From NCBI RefSeq assembly GCF_020741395.1, contig NZ_DYZA01000233.1, forward strand, positions 1 through 39,347: a stretch of 39,347 nucleotides of DNA. Reading direction: 5' to 3'. How positions within the stretch are numbered: the first letter of the stretch is position 1; every line of letters begins with the position of its first letter. This DNA comes from Mailhella massiliensis (GTDB taxonomy: Bacteria; Desulfobacterota; Desulfovibrionia; Desulfovibrionales; Desulfovibrionaceae). Shown here piece by piece: positions 32,891 to 39,347 of this stretch. A model generated the notes under the pieces. The model ran no database searches. It was not told the origin of the DNA and worked only from the letters and a program-made list of their open reading frames with translations. The position numbers and the translations under genes were made by a program.

Positions 32891-33813
32891 AACGTGAACG
32901 CCTTTTCGTCATGTCCTCGCCTTTCCGCGACGAGTTCCGCATCCATGGTTTCCGTTTCGGTTCCGGCAGAAAGAGTATGGCCATAGTGGGCGCCATGCGC
33001 GGCGACGAGCTTCAGCAGCAATTTGTCTGCTCCCGCCTCGTTCATACTCTGCAGGATCTGGAGGAGAGGGGCGAGCTCATGCCCGGGCATGAGATCCTCA
33101 TCATCCCTTCGGCCAATCCCTTTGCCATGAACATAGGCAAGCGTTTCTGGGCCATGGACAATACCGATATCAACCGGATGTTTCCCGGTTATCCCCTGGG
33201 CGAAACCACGCAGCGCATCGCCGCCGCACTTTTTGAGCATATACAGGGCTATCAGTTCGGTGTGCAGCTTGCGAGTTATTATCTGCCCGGGGATTTCATC
33301 CCCCATGTACGCATGATGCACACCGGCTATGAAGATGTGGAACTTGCCCAGGGCTTCGGCCTGCCCTACACGCTGGTACGCAATCCCCTGCCCATAGACA
33401 CCACGACGCTGAACTATAACTGGCAGATATGGGAAACCCAGGCATTTTCCGTCTATGCCGGGCACACCGGCATCATCGATGCGTCCACCGCCGACGACAG
33501 CCTTTCGGCCATACTGCGTTTCATGGCCCTGCACGGGCTCATCCGGCACCGCCCCCATCCGGGGTATTATTCCCAGGTGGTGCAGGAAGATGAGCTCATC
33601 AATGTCAAGGCCTGCCGGGCGGGCATCATGTACTGCATGTGCAAGACCGACGACCTTGTGCGTCGGCATCAGCGCCTTGCCCATATTCTCGATCCCTACG
33701 ACGGCTCCGTGCGCTGGGAAGTGCGGGCCCCGGAGGACGGCACTGTGTTTTTCATGCAGACGTGCCCTCTGGTGCTGGAAAACTCCGTGCTTTTCAAGCT
33801 GATCCCGAATTGA
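32887..33813 (+). CDS. M14-like paralog with degenerate zinc site
   Basis: A 308-residue protein with the same fold pattern as the preceding M14 gene: VGAMRGDELQQQF, IIPSANPFAMNIGKRFWAMDNTDINRMFPGYPLG, GHTGIIDASTADD and a C-terminal beta-domain (GIMYCMCKTDD...DPYDGSVRWEV). At the metal site His is replaced by Arg38 (MRGDE) and the second His by Ala129 (QLAS in place of DIHS); only the Glu remains. It is therefore probably non-catalytic toward peptides and may act as a partner or specificity subunit. It overlaps the previous stop by ATGA and ends the operon. Confidence 0.85.
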   Translation: MKRERLFVMSSPFRDEFRIHGFRFGSGRKSMAIVGAMRGDELQQQFVCSRLVHTLQDLEERGELMPGHEILIIPSANPFAMNIGKRFWAMDNTDINRMFPGYPLGETTQRIAAALFEHIQGYQFGVQLASYYLPGDFIPHVRMMHTGYEDVELAQGFGLPYTLVRNPLPIDTTTLNYNWQIWETQAFSVYAGHTGIIDASTADDSLSAILRFMALHGLIRHRPHPGYYSQVVQEDELINVKACRAGIMYCMCKTDDLVRRHQRLAHILDPYDGSVRWEVRAPEDGTVFFMQTCPLVLENSVLFKLIPN

Positions 33814-33833
33814 GCGACATTTGCCTCTTTCCG

Positions 33834-33862
33834 GCCGGCGTTTTCGGACGCCGGCTTTTTTT
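33834..33862 (+). terminator. Terminator of the ATP-grasp/alpha-E/M14 operon
   Basis: A 7-bp stem GCCGGCG/CGCCGGC (33834-33840 with 33849-33855) is followed by seven T, 20 nt after the last stop. Confidence 0.9.
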
Positions 33863-34003
33863 TGGACTTTTTGAGGAGAGGAGTGTTTCCGGTGCTGCCC
33901 GGGGATGGTGTCGGAAGGGTGGGAACGGACGTGTGCCGGGGAGAAGCTCGCCGTATTTGCCGGAGCGTGCTGTTTTTCTGGAAGTATGCCCTGCCGTGAA
34001 CAG

Positions 34004-34034
34004 GGAAAAAGAAAGGGCCGCCTTCAGGCGGCCC
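34004..34034 (-). terminator. Terminator after tgt
   Basis: A perfect 8-bp stem GGGCCGCC/GGCGGCCC (34015-34022 with 34027-34034) with tetraloop TTCA (TGAA on the minus strand) is followed on the minus strand by TTTCTTTTT. Confidence 0.88.
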
Positions 34035-34063
34035 TGCATGGGAAAAGTCCTGTGCCTGGCAGG

Positions 34064-35212
34064 TTAGGCCTCGGGCGCGTCGAAGAGCAGATCTTCCTCG
34101 GGGTATTTCTCCTCGTACTGCGCTTTGAACTCGGCATAGCGGCCTTCAAGTATGGCCCTGCGTGCTCCGCGAACCATATTCAGAAAATAGGTCACGTTGT
34201 GCAGGGAGTTGAGGCGGAAGGCCAGAAGCTCCTGGCTCACATAGAGGTGACGCAGGTATGCCTTGCTGAAGGTGCGGCAGGTATAGCATTTGCAGGTCGG
34301 GTCAAGGGGGGAATCGTCCTCGGCGTACTGTGCGCGTTTGATGTTGATTTTGCCTTCCGAGGTGTAGAGCGTGCCGTTGCGGGCGTTGCGGGTAGGCAGT
34401 ACGCAGTCGAACATGTCCACGCCTTCCTCTATGGCGTGCAGGATATCCAGGGGCGTGCCCACGCCCATGAGGTAGCGGGGTTTGTCCTGCGGCAGCACGG
34501 GATCGAGCACGCGCAGGTTCTTCATCATGAGATTTTTTGGTTCTCCCACGGCGAGGCCGCCTATGGCGTAGCCTTCAAAGCCGATGTTCATGAGCTGCCT
34601 TGCCGAGGCTTCGCGAAGTTCAGGGTAAGTGCAGCCCTGCACGATGCCGAAGAGCAGATTCCCCGCGCTGTGGGCAGGGTAGGCTTCACGGCAGCGCGCA
34701 GCCCATTCAGTGGTGCGCTTCACGGCTTTTTCCGCTTCTTCATACGTTGCACCGTAGCCGAGGCACACGTCAAGCGGCATCATGATATCGGAATTCAGGT
34801 TGCGCTGTATGGAAATGACTTTTTCCGGCGTGAATATGTGTTTTGAGCCGTCGATATGGGAGCGGAACTCCACACCGTCCGCCTTCATCTTGTTCAGCTT
34901 GCTCAGGCTGAAGGCCTGGAATCCTCCGCTGTCGGTGAGTATGGGTTTGTTCCATCGGATGAATTCATGCAGGCCGCCGCGCCGGGCTACGAGTTCATCG
35001 CCGGGGCGCAGGTAGAGGTGATAGGTGTTGCCCAGAATGATCTGCGCGCCCGTCGTCTCCAGGTCATCGGGGGCCAGGGCCTTCACACTGCCCACCGTGC
35101 CCACGGGCATGAAGATGGGAGTTTCAATGACGCCGTGCGCGGTGTGGAGAAGTCCTGCGCGGGCGTTGCCGTCCTTGCCCAGAAGTTCGAAGGTGCCGGG
35201 GGCTTTATCCAT
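34064..35212 (-). CDS. tgt: tRNA-guanine (queuine) transglycosylase
   Basis: A 382-residue enzyme that swaps guanine 34 for preQ1 in GUN-anticodon tRNAs. Seen: TPIFMPVGTVGSVKAL, the catalytic Asp94 in ILTDSGGFQAFSL, DVCLGYGATYEEA, IGGLAVGEP, FDCVLPTRNARNG, and the zinc site CKCYTCRTFSKAYLRHL. The start at 35212 was chosen because MDKAPGTFELL begins the homology and GAGGAG sits directly upstream. It lies 19 nt after the rhomboid gene and probably shares its transcript. Confidence 0.96.
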   Translation of the reverse strand: MDKAPGTFELLGKDGNARAGLLHTAHGVIETPIFMPVGTVGSVKALAPDDLETTGAQIILGNTYHLYLRPGDELVARRGGLHEFIRWNKPILTDSGGFQAFSLSKLNKMKADGVEFRSHIDGSKHIFTPEKVISIQRNLNSDIMMPLDVCLGYGATYEEAEKAVKRTTEWAARCREAYPAHSAGNLLFGIVQGCTYPELREASARQLMNIGFEGYAIGGLAVGEPKNLMMKNLRVLDPVLPQDKPRYLMGVGTPLDILHAIEEGVDMFDCVLPTRNARNGTLYTSEGKINIKRAQYAEDDSPLDPTCKCYTCRTFSKAYLRHLYVSQELLAFRLNSLHNVTYFLNMVRGARRAILEGRYAEFKAQYEEKYPEEDLLFDAPEA

Positions 35213-35231
35213 AATCTCCTCGGAGTGAAGG

Positions 35232-36218
35232 TTAAAGTGCTGCTTTCCAGCATAAAAGCAGGAAAAGGGGGGCGGCGCAGCCGAGCAGCCATTCCATGGG
35301 GCGGGGAAGAGCGTCATGCCGGATGGCGAAGCTCACGGCAAGCCCGATCAGGAAGCCGGAGAGAAGGCCGAAGATATGCGCGGCATAGTCGGTGTTCTGC
35401 CCTTCGGACCCCAGCGTGGCGAGAAAGGCCAGGCCGGCGGCCACAGGGAGCGCCAGGCGGCGGAAGCCGCGCGCCGGGCTTCTCACCACGATATCGGCGC
35501 AAAGCAGGCCTACGCTGGCAAACATGGCTGTGGAAAATCCGAGGCTCGCATAGCCGGGGTCGCGGTAGAGAGCGTTCATGGCATTGCCCAGCATGCCGGA
35601 AACAAGAATAGCCGCCACCGTGAGGCCGAGACCCAGCCGACGGGCCAGAAGCAGAAGAAAGGGAATGCCGAACAGAACATTGCTGAAAAGGTGCAGGCTG
35701 TCGGCGTGCAGGGTGAGGGCCGTGGCCGTACGCCACCATTCCCCGGCACGCACAGCAGTCACGTCCAGCCGGCCGCACATTTTCCAGTAATCCGGGTCGG
35801 GGACATGCTCGAAGGGCAGGGGCCACCAGCCCATGGTCAGGCCGTGCCAGAAAATGAGAAAGAGCATGACGAGCATGGCCCAGTGCGCATTGTGCTTCGG
35901 CGTGAGGCTGGGCGGAGGCAGGGGCTTTTCTGAGGCCACGTCGGCAAGCTCCATGCGGGCGATGGTCTCGAACATGGCGGGTACGAAGGCCCGTGCCTGG
36001 GAACCGTGCCCTGTGATGAGATAGGGAATGTCGCGTGAATCAAGCACGAGGCGCAGAAGTTCCATCTGTTTCGTACCGAGGGCGGGAAGCTGTCTGCCCA
36101 TGTACTCCGGCCCGTGAAAGTCCACCACGCGCCAGGTTGCCGGCACGCGCGCCGAGCGTCGCCACATGGATATGCAGCGTCTGGGGCGATGACGGAAGGG
36201 GGCGCGGATCTCGTTCAT
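35232..36218 (-). CDS. Rhomboid-family intramembrane serine protease
   Basis: A 328-residue protein with a soluble N-terminal part of about 110 residues and six to seven membrane helices. Rhomboid marks: GEWWRTATALTLHADSLHLFSNVLFG, the catalytic Ser229 in SLGFSTAMFASVG (GxSx), and His281 in DYAAHIFGLLSGFLIGL, so the dyad is intact. The N-terminal domain has LVLDSRDIPYLITGHGSQARAFVP, resembling the short soluble domains that precede some rhomboids. The ATG at 36218 has no clear ribosome site. Confidence 0.88.
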   Translation of the reverse strand: MNEIRAPFRHRPRRCISMWRRSARVPATWRVVDFHGPEYMGRQLPALGTKQMELLRLVLDSRDIPYLITGHGSQARAFVPAMFETIARMELADVASEKPLPPPSLTPKHNAHWAMLVMLFLIFWHGLTMGWWPLPFEHVPDPDYWKMCGRLDVTAVRAGEWWRTATALTLHADSLHLFSNVLFGIPFLLLLARRLGLGLTVAAILVSGMLGNAMNALYRDPGYASLGFSTAMFASVGLLCADIVVRSPARGFRRLALPVAAGLAFLATLGSEGQNTDYAAHIFGLLSGFLIGLAVSFAIRHDALPRPMEWLLGCAAPLFLLLCWKAAL

Positions 36219-36330
36219 GATATCTGTGCACCGTGAAGGCGCCTGAAGGCGGCGGGAGTTGTTTTTCTCGGGCGCTTCACATGGGGAGAACGCGGCCGGA
36301 AAAGTCCCTTGCGGATGAGAACGATTAATC

Positions 36331-36360
36331 AAAAAAGGCGGAGATGTTATCCCCGCCTTT
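36331..36360 (-). terminator. Terminator after rpmB
   Basis: An 8-bp stem AAAGGCGG/CCGCCTTT (36334-36341 with 36353-36360) runs into six T on the minus strand, 20 nt after the rpmB stop. Confidence 0.87.
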
Positions 36361-36380
36361 GGAAAGATCGGCAAGCCTGA

Positions 36381-36593
36381 TTATTCGGCGTCGTTCTTGA
36401 CGACGGGCTTCACCACGGCGCCGGAACGGAGGCAGCGGGTGCACACGTTGATGGTGCGCACGGTGCCGTCGGCATCCTGATGGCGGACAGCCTGCAGATT
36501 GGGATTGAAGCGACGCTTGGTCTTGATATTGGAATGGCTCACAAGGTTGCCCACCTGAGCTTTCTTGCCGCAGATCTCACACTGTTTACCCAT
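36381..36593 (-). CDS. rpmB: 50S ribosomal protein L28
   Basis: A 70-residue zinc-type (C+) L28: CEICGKKAQVGN at the start, SHSNIKTKRRFNPNLQ in the middle, and INVCTRCLRSG at the end, giving two Cys pairs (5/8 and 51/54) for zinc. GGAGG lies 7 nt before the ATG. Monocistronic, with its own terminator. Confidence 0.96.
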   Translation of the reverse strand: MGKQCEICGKKAQVGNLVSHSNIKTKRRFNPNLQAVRHQDADGTVRTINVCTRCLRSGAVVKPVVKNDAE

Positions 36594-36642
36594 GGTATAT
36601 CCTCCATAAAAAGCCCGAGTGGGGCGGAATGCTGCTTGAACG

Positions 36643-36659
36643 CGATACTTTCTGTATCG
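36643..36659. other. Hairpin in the rpmB upstream region
   Basis: CGATAC-TTTCT-GTATCG is a perfect 6-bp inverted repeat about 50 nt before rpmB. It may fold in the rpmB leader or be a binding site. A plausible promoter (TTGCCT, 17 bp, TATTGC on the minus strand) lies just upstream of it. Confidence 0.35.
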
Positions 36660-36851
36660 TAAGGACTGCTAGCAATAGCCTGAATTTTTGAAAAAGGCAA
36701 GCGAAAAAGGCGGACAAGTTCTGCCCGGAACAAGACATGCCCGGTCGTGACCGTTTTTTTCGCCGTAGCCGGATTTTTTTGGGGGAGAGGCCCGGCCGTT
36801 TCCTTCTCCCCGAATGAGCCTGCGGGGGGAAGTTCCTTCCCCGCCAGCCTG

Positions 36852-37871
36852 CTAATCTTCAAGGAAAATGGGCGGAACGTCCGACAAAGTGGCGACCATG
36901 ACGGCCTTGATGGTGTGTTTGCGATTTTCCGCCTCATCAAAAACAATGGAGTTCGCGGACTCAAAGACTTCTTCCGTCACTTCCAGAGCTTCAAGTCCGA
37001 ATTTCTGATAGATGGATTCGCCCACGGCCGTTTCCCTGTTGTGGAAGGCGGGCAGGCAGTGCATGAACTTGCATCCGGCATTGCCGGTCAGTTCCATGAC
37101 GCGGGCATTCACCTGATAGGGCAGCAGCAGTTCGATGCGTTCCTTCCATACCTCGTCGGGTTCACCCATGGACACCCATACGTCGGTGTAGATGAAGTCG
37201 CAGCCTTTCACCCCTTCGGCCACGTCGCTTGTGCGGATGATTTCCGCGCCCGATTTTTCCGCCTCGACAAGGCAGAGATGGTAGATTTCGTCGCTCGTCT
37301 GAAGCGCTGCAGGGGCCACGGAACGGAATTTCATGCCCATTTTCGCCGCGCCCATCATAAGGGAGTTGCCCATATTGTAGCGGGCGTCCCCGAGGTAGGC
37401 GAAGGTGATATCCTGCAAGGGTTTGTCGCAGTGCTCCTGCATGGTGAGAAAGTCGGCGAGAATCTGCGTGGGGTGGGCTTCGTTGGTCAGGCCGTTCCAC
37501 ACCGGCACGGAGGAAAATTCCGCGAGCTTTTCCACAATCTCCTGCCCGAAGCCGCGGTATTCTATGCCGTCGTACATGCGGGAGAGCACACGGGCGGTGT
37601 CGGCCATGGATTCCTTCTTACCTATCTGGGAACCGTCGCTCAGATAGGTGCAGTGCGCACCCTGGTCGAAGAGCGAGGTCTCAAAGGCGCAGCGCGTGCG
37701 GGTGGAGGTTTTTTCAAACACCAGGGCTACGTTTTTGCCCTTGAGAAACTGCGGTTCTTTCCCTTCCTTGTTAAGCTTCTTGAGGCGGGAGGCGAGAGTG
37801 AGCAGGAAGTTCAGCTCTTCGCGGGAAAAGTCGGCGATTTTCAGAAAGTCACGATTTTTGAGGCTGCGCAT
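36852..37871 (-). CDS. argF: Ornithine carbamoyltransferase
   Basis: A 339-residue enzyme making citrulline from ornithine and carbamoyl phosphate. Motifs: FEKTSTRTRCAFE for carbamoyl phosphate, HPTQ at 133-136, the ornithine-side SMGE at 234-237, and HCLPAFH with Cys272. The long form and C-terminus resemble ArgI/ArcB-type enzymes, but the gene upstream suggests an anabolic role. It starts 21 nt after the acetyltransferase stop. A GGGGAAG/CTTCCCC hairpin 10 nt after its stop lacks a T run. Confidence 0.95.
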   Translation of the reverse strand: MRSLKNRDFLKIADFSREELNFLLTLASRLKKLNKEGKEPQFLKGKNVALVFEKTSTRTRCAFETSLFDQGAHCTYLSDGSQIGKKESMADTARVLSRMYDGIEYRGFGQEIVEKLAEFSSVPVWNGLTNEAHPTQILADFLTMQEHCDKPLQDITFAYLGDARYNMGNSLMMGAAKMGMKFRSVAPAALQTSDEIYHLCLVEAEKSGAEIIRTSDVAEGVKGCDFIYTDVWVSMGEPDEVWKERIELLLPYQVNARVMELTGNAGCKFMHCLPAFHNRETAVGESIYQKFGLEALEVTEEVFESANSIVFDEAENRKHTIKAVMVATLSDVPPIFLED

Positions 37872-37892
37872 GGTAGGCTCCTGTATCCGTCT

Positions 37893-38447
37893 TTAGAAGT
37901 GCAGCATCATGCCGACTTCGTCGCATTTGTAGAACTTGGGGCATTTGCTGCATTCGGCCCAGACCACGGGCGAGAGCGTGTCACGGTCCACGGCGGTAAA
38001 GCCGAGGGAGGAGAAAAAGCCCGGGGCCAGGGTGAAGGTGAACACATGCGCCGCGCCGAGGGCGCGCGCGTCGGCGATGAGATCCTGCACGATGAGGCGG
38101 CCTATGCCCTTGTGCTGAAGTTCGGGATGGACGGCTACGGAGCGCACCTCGGCAAGGTCTTCCCAGAGTACATGCAGGCCGCCGCAGGCAAGGACGATTT
38201 CCTTGTTGCCCGCCATGGCGGTGATGACGCGATAATCCTGAATGTTCTGGTACAGATAGAGCGGCCCTCTGGCCAGCATGATGCGGGCGGCGGCAAATTC
38301 GTTGATGAGGCTGGACATGCCGTTCACGTCCTGTATCCTGGCCTTGCGGCTGGTGAAGCGGGCAGGAAGAGTCACGGAGCTGAGGTCGGGCAGCGTGGAC
38401 TGTTCGCCGGGCAGCGCTTTCTGCGGCGCTGAGTTGAAAGGATGCAT
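37893..38447 (-). CDS. N-acetylglutamate synthase-like GNAT acetyltransferase
   Basis: A 184-residue GNAT protein like the short, kinase-domain-free N-acetylglutamate synthases. TSRKARIQDVNGMSSLINEFA at the start, CGGLHVLWEDLAEVRSVAVHP, and the acetyl-CoA loop HKGIGRLIVQDLI. The C-terminus has VWAECSKCPKFYKCDEVGM, a Cys-rich tail common to this subgroup. It would supply acetylglutamate, the first arginine-pathway intermediate, just upstream of argF in the same operon. The ribosome site before 38447 is a purine-rich GAGGGGGGGG run. Confidence 0.85.
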   Translation of the reverse strand: MHPFNSAPQKALPGEQSTLPDLSSVTLPARFTSRKARIQDVNGMSSLINEFAAARIMLARGPLYLYQNIQDYRVITAMAGNKEIVLACGGLHVLWEDLAEVRSVAVHPELQHKGIGRLIVQDLIADARALGAAHVFTFTLAPGFFSSLGFTAVDRDTLSPVVWAECSKCPKFYKCDEVGMMLHF

Positions 38448-38659
38448 GAGGTCCCCCCCCTCTGAAAAAATGGATGAGCCGAACCAATATCCCCCTTTGC
38501 CCGTATTTGGCAAGGCTTTCCCCCGGCCGTGAGGCGTGCATCGGCGAGACGGGAGTTTTTCCGCCATGCCGTGAAAAATGCTTTTTCATGAAAAGCTGGA
38601 GAGTTGGCGCGAAACAGGTTGAGTATGTGAGGCACGGACGGGCGTAAAAAGGGGAAATC

Positions 38660-38700
38660 GGATATCAAAGATTTGCGTATTCTGGGAATTTTTGATATCC
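38660..38700. promoter_or_regulatory. Long inverted repeat overlapping the gap promoter
   Basis: GGATATCAAA (38660-38669) and TTTGATATCC (38691-38700) are exact inverted copies 31 bp apart centre to centre, about three helical turns. The right arm covers nearly all of the -10. This arrangement fits a repressor that binds both arms cooperatively, controlling gap. Confidence 0.6.
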
Positions 38701-38701
38701 T
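38673..38701 (+). promoter_or_regulatory. Promoter of gap
   Basis: TTGCGT (38673-38678), a 17-bp spacer and TATCCT (38696-38701). The leader to the start codon would be about 140 nt. Confidence 0.6.
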
Positions 38702-38846
38702 GTCTTTCGCTCTTGTGATTTTTAAACGCGGTGGCAGAATCGCTCGGGACGCCGTACGGAAAGGCTGATCCGTAAGCATTGTGCAGGCGTCGCGCAAGAC
38801 ATATTCCACCAAACGTGCCCGGCTTTCCGGGCAAAGGAAAGGAACC

Positions 38847-39347
38847 ATGAAAAAGGTAAGAGTTGCTATCAACGGCTTCGGCCGTATCGGCCGTCAGGTC
38901 TTCCGCGCCATGTATGGCAAGTACGGCGAAACCGCCGAAATCGTGGCCATCAACGACCTGATGGACGCCAACACCAATTTCCATCTGCTCCAGCATGACA
39001 GCGCTTACGGCCCCGCCGGTTTCACCTGCGAAGTGGCCTCTGAAAAGACCTCCGTGGGCGGTGTGGACTGCACCATGGTCAAGGTCGGCGACTGGAACGT
39101 GGCCTGCCTCGCCGAACGCGATCCCAACAAGCTTCCCTGGAAGGATCTTGATGTGGACGTGGTGGTGGAATCCACCGGTATCTTCCGCAGCGCTCCTCAG
39201 GCCGGCGTGCATCTGGAACGCGGCGCCAAGAAGGTTATCATCTCCGCTCCCGCCAAGCAGCCCGACCTCACCGTGGTCATGGGCGTGAACCAGGACATGT
39301 ACGACCCCGCCAAGCACAACATCCTGTCCAACGCCTCCTGCACCACC
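38847..39347 (+). CDS. gap: Glyceraldehyde-3-phosphate dehydrogenase, 5' part
   Basis: The first 167 residues of GAPDH; the gene continues past the window. The NAD-binding start VRVAINGFGRIGRQVFRAM, INDLMDANTNFHLLQHDSAYG, VVESTGIFRS and KKVIISAPAKQPDLTVVMGVN are canonical. The catalytic cysteine is Cys165 in SNASCTT, at the window edge. AAAGGA stands just upstream of the ATG. Glycolysis/gluconeogenesis enzyme converting G3P to 1,3-bisphosphoglycerate. Confidence 0.96.
   Translation, partial: MKKVRVAINGFGRIGRQVFRAMYGKYGETAEIVAINDLMDANTNFHLLQHDSAYGPAGFTCEVASEKTSVGGVDCTMVKVGDWNVACLAERDPNKLPWKDLDVDVVVESTGIFRSAPQAGVHLERGAKKVIISAPAKQPDLTVVMGVNQDMYDPAKHNILSNASCTT

Noticed and set aside
36826..36842. 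GGGGAAG/CTTCCCC hairpin after argF as a terminator
   Set aside because: No T run follows on the minus strand, so it does not qualify as a Rho-independent terminator.

Overview
The window is GC-rich bacterial chromosome, densely coded on both strands with many ATGA-type start/stop overlaps. Several traits together suggest a sulfate- or sulfite-reducing member of the Desulfovibrionaceae (Desulfobacterota), possibly gut-associated: the gene orders tatB-tatC-hisB-lipoprotein-hisA and fmdB-purB, a pseudouridine synthase fused to dephospho-CoA kinase, a PaaK-like AMP ligase, and a COG2308/COG2307 ATP-grasp/alpha-E cluster. The genus is inference. No prophage, IS element, CRISPR array or rRNA operon was seen.

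Layout. 1-1.7 kb: the 3' end of tRNA-Ala(GGC), a B3/B4-domain protein and a DMT exporter. 1.7-3.8 kb: mgtE on the minus strand behind a leader of about 600 nt that carries two short, well-initiated ORFs; the nearer one overlaps the mgtE start. 3.9-7.6 kb: a tight minus-strand operon tatB-tatC-hisB-lipoprotein-hisA. 7.6-8.6 kb: an alkyltransferase-like protein and a GNAT acetyltransferase. 8.8-13 kb: guaB-guaA followed by a second GMP synthase gene that lacks the glutaminase domain, under a near-consensus promoter. 13.1-14.1 kb: a DUF1269 membrane protein whose C-terminus carries four 21-residue repeats, each with exactly two cysteines. 14.2-16.3 kb: GNAT and der. 16.6-18.1 kb: a PaaK-like ligase with its own promoter and terminator.

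18.5-22.9 kb: a transporter (DAACS) - Asp/Glu-type racemase - D-cysteine desulfhydrase-like operon followed by a GntR/FCD regulator. It looks like uptake, racemisation and C-S cleavage of an acidic or sulfur amino acid (D-cysteine or cysteate are the obvious candidates). 23.2-26.3 kb: a secreted L,D-transpeptidase, purB, an FmdB zinc ribbon and a 36-residue basic protein. 26.5-28.7 kb: a PaaI-type thioesterase and the RluD-CoaE fusion.

29-33.9 kb is the most system-like part: one promoter, five coupled genes and one terminator. The genes encode a circularly permuted ATP-grasp ligase, an alpha-E protein, a transglutaminase-like enzyme and two M14 (AstE/AspA-like) proteins. The first M14 gene is split by a one-base frame shift. 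The second has lost two of three zinc ligands. The set looks like a machine for making and trimming an amide-linked peptide or peptide tag.

34-39.3 kb: rhomboid-tgt, rpmB, an N-acetylglutamate-synthase-like GNAT with argF, and the 5' part of gap, whose promoter is overlapped by a perfect 10-bp inverted repeat.

Functions are assigned from motifs read by eye; no database search was possible.
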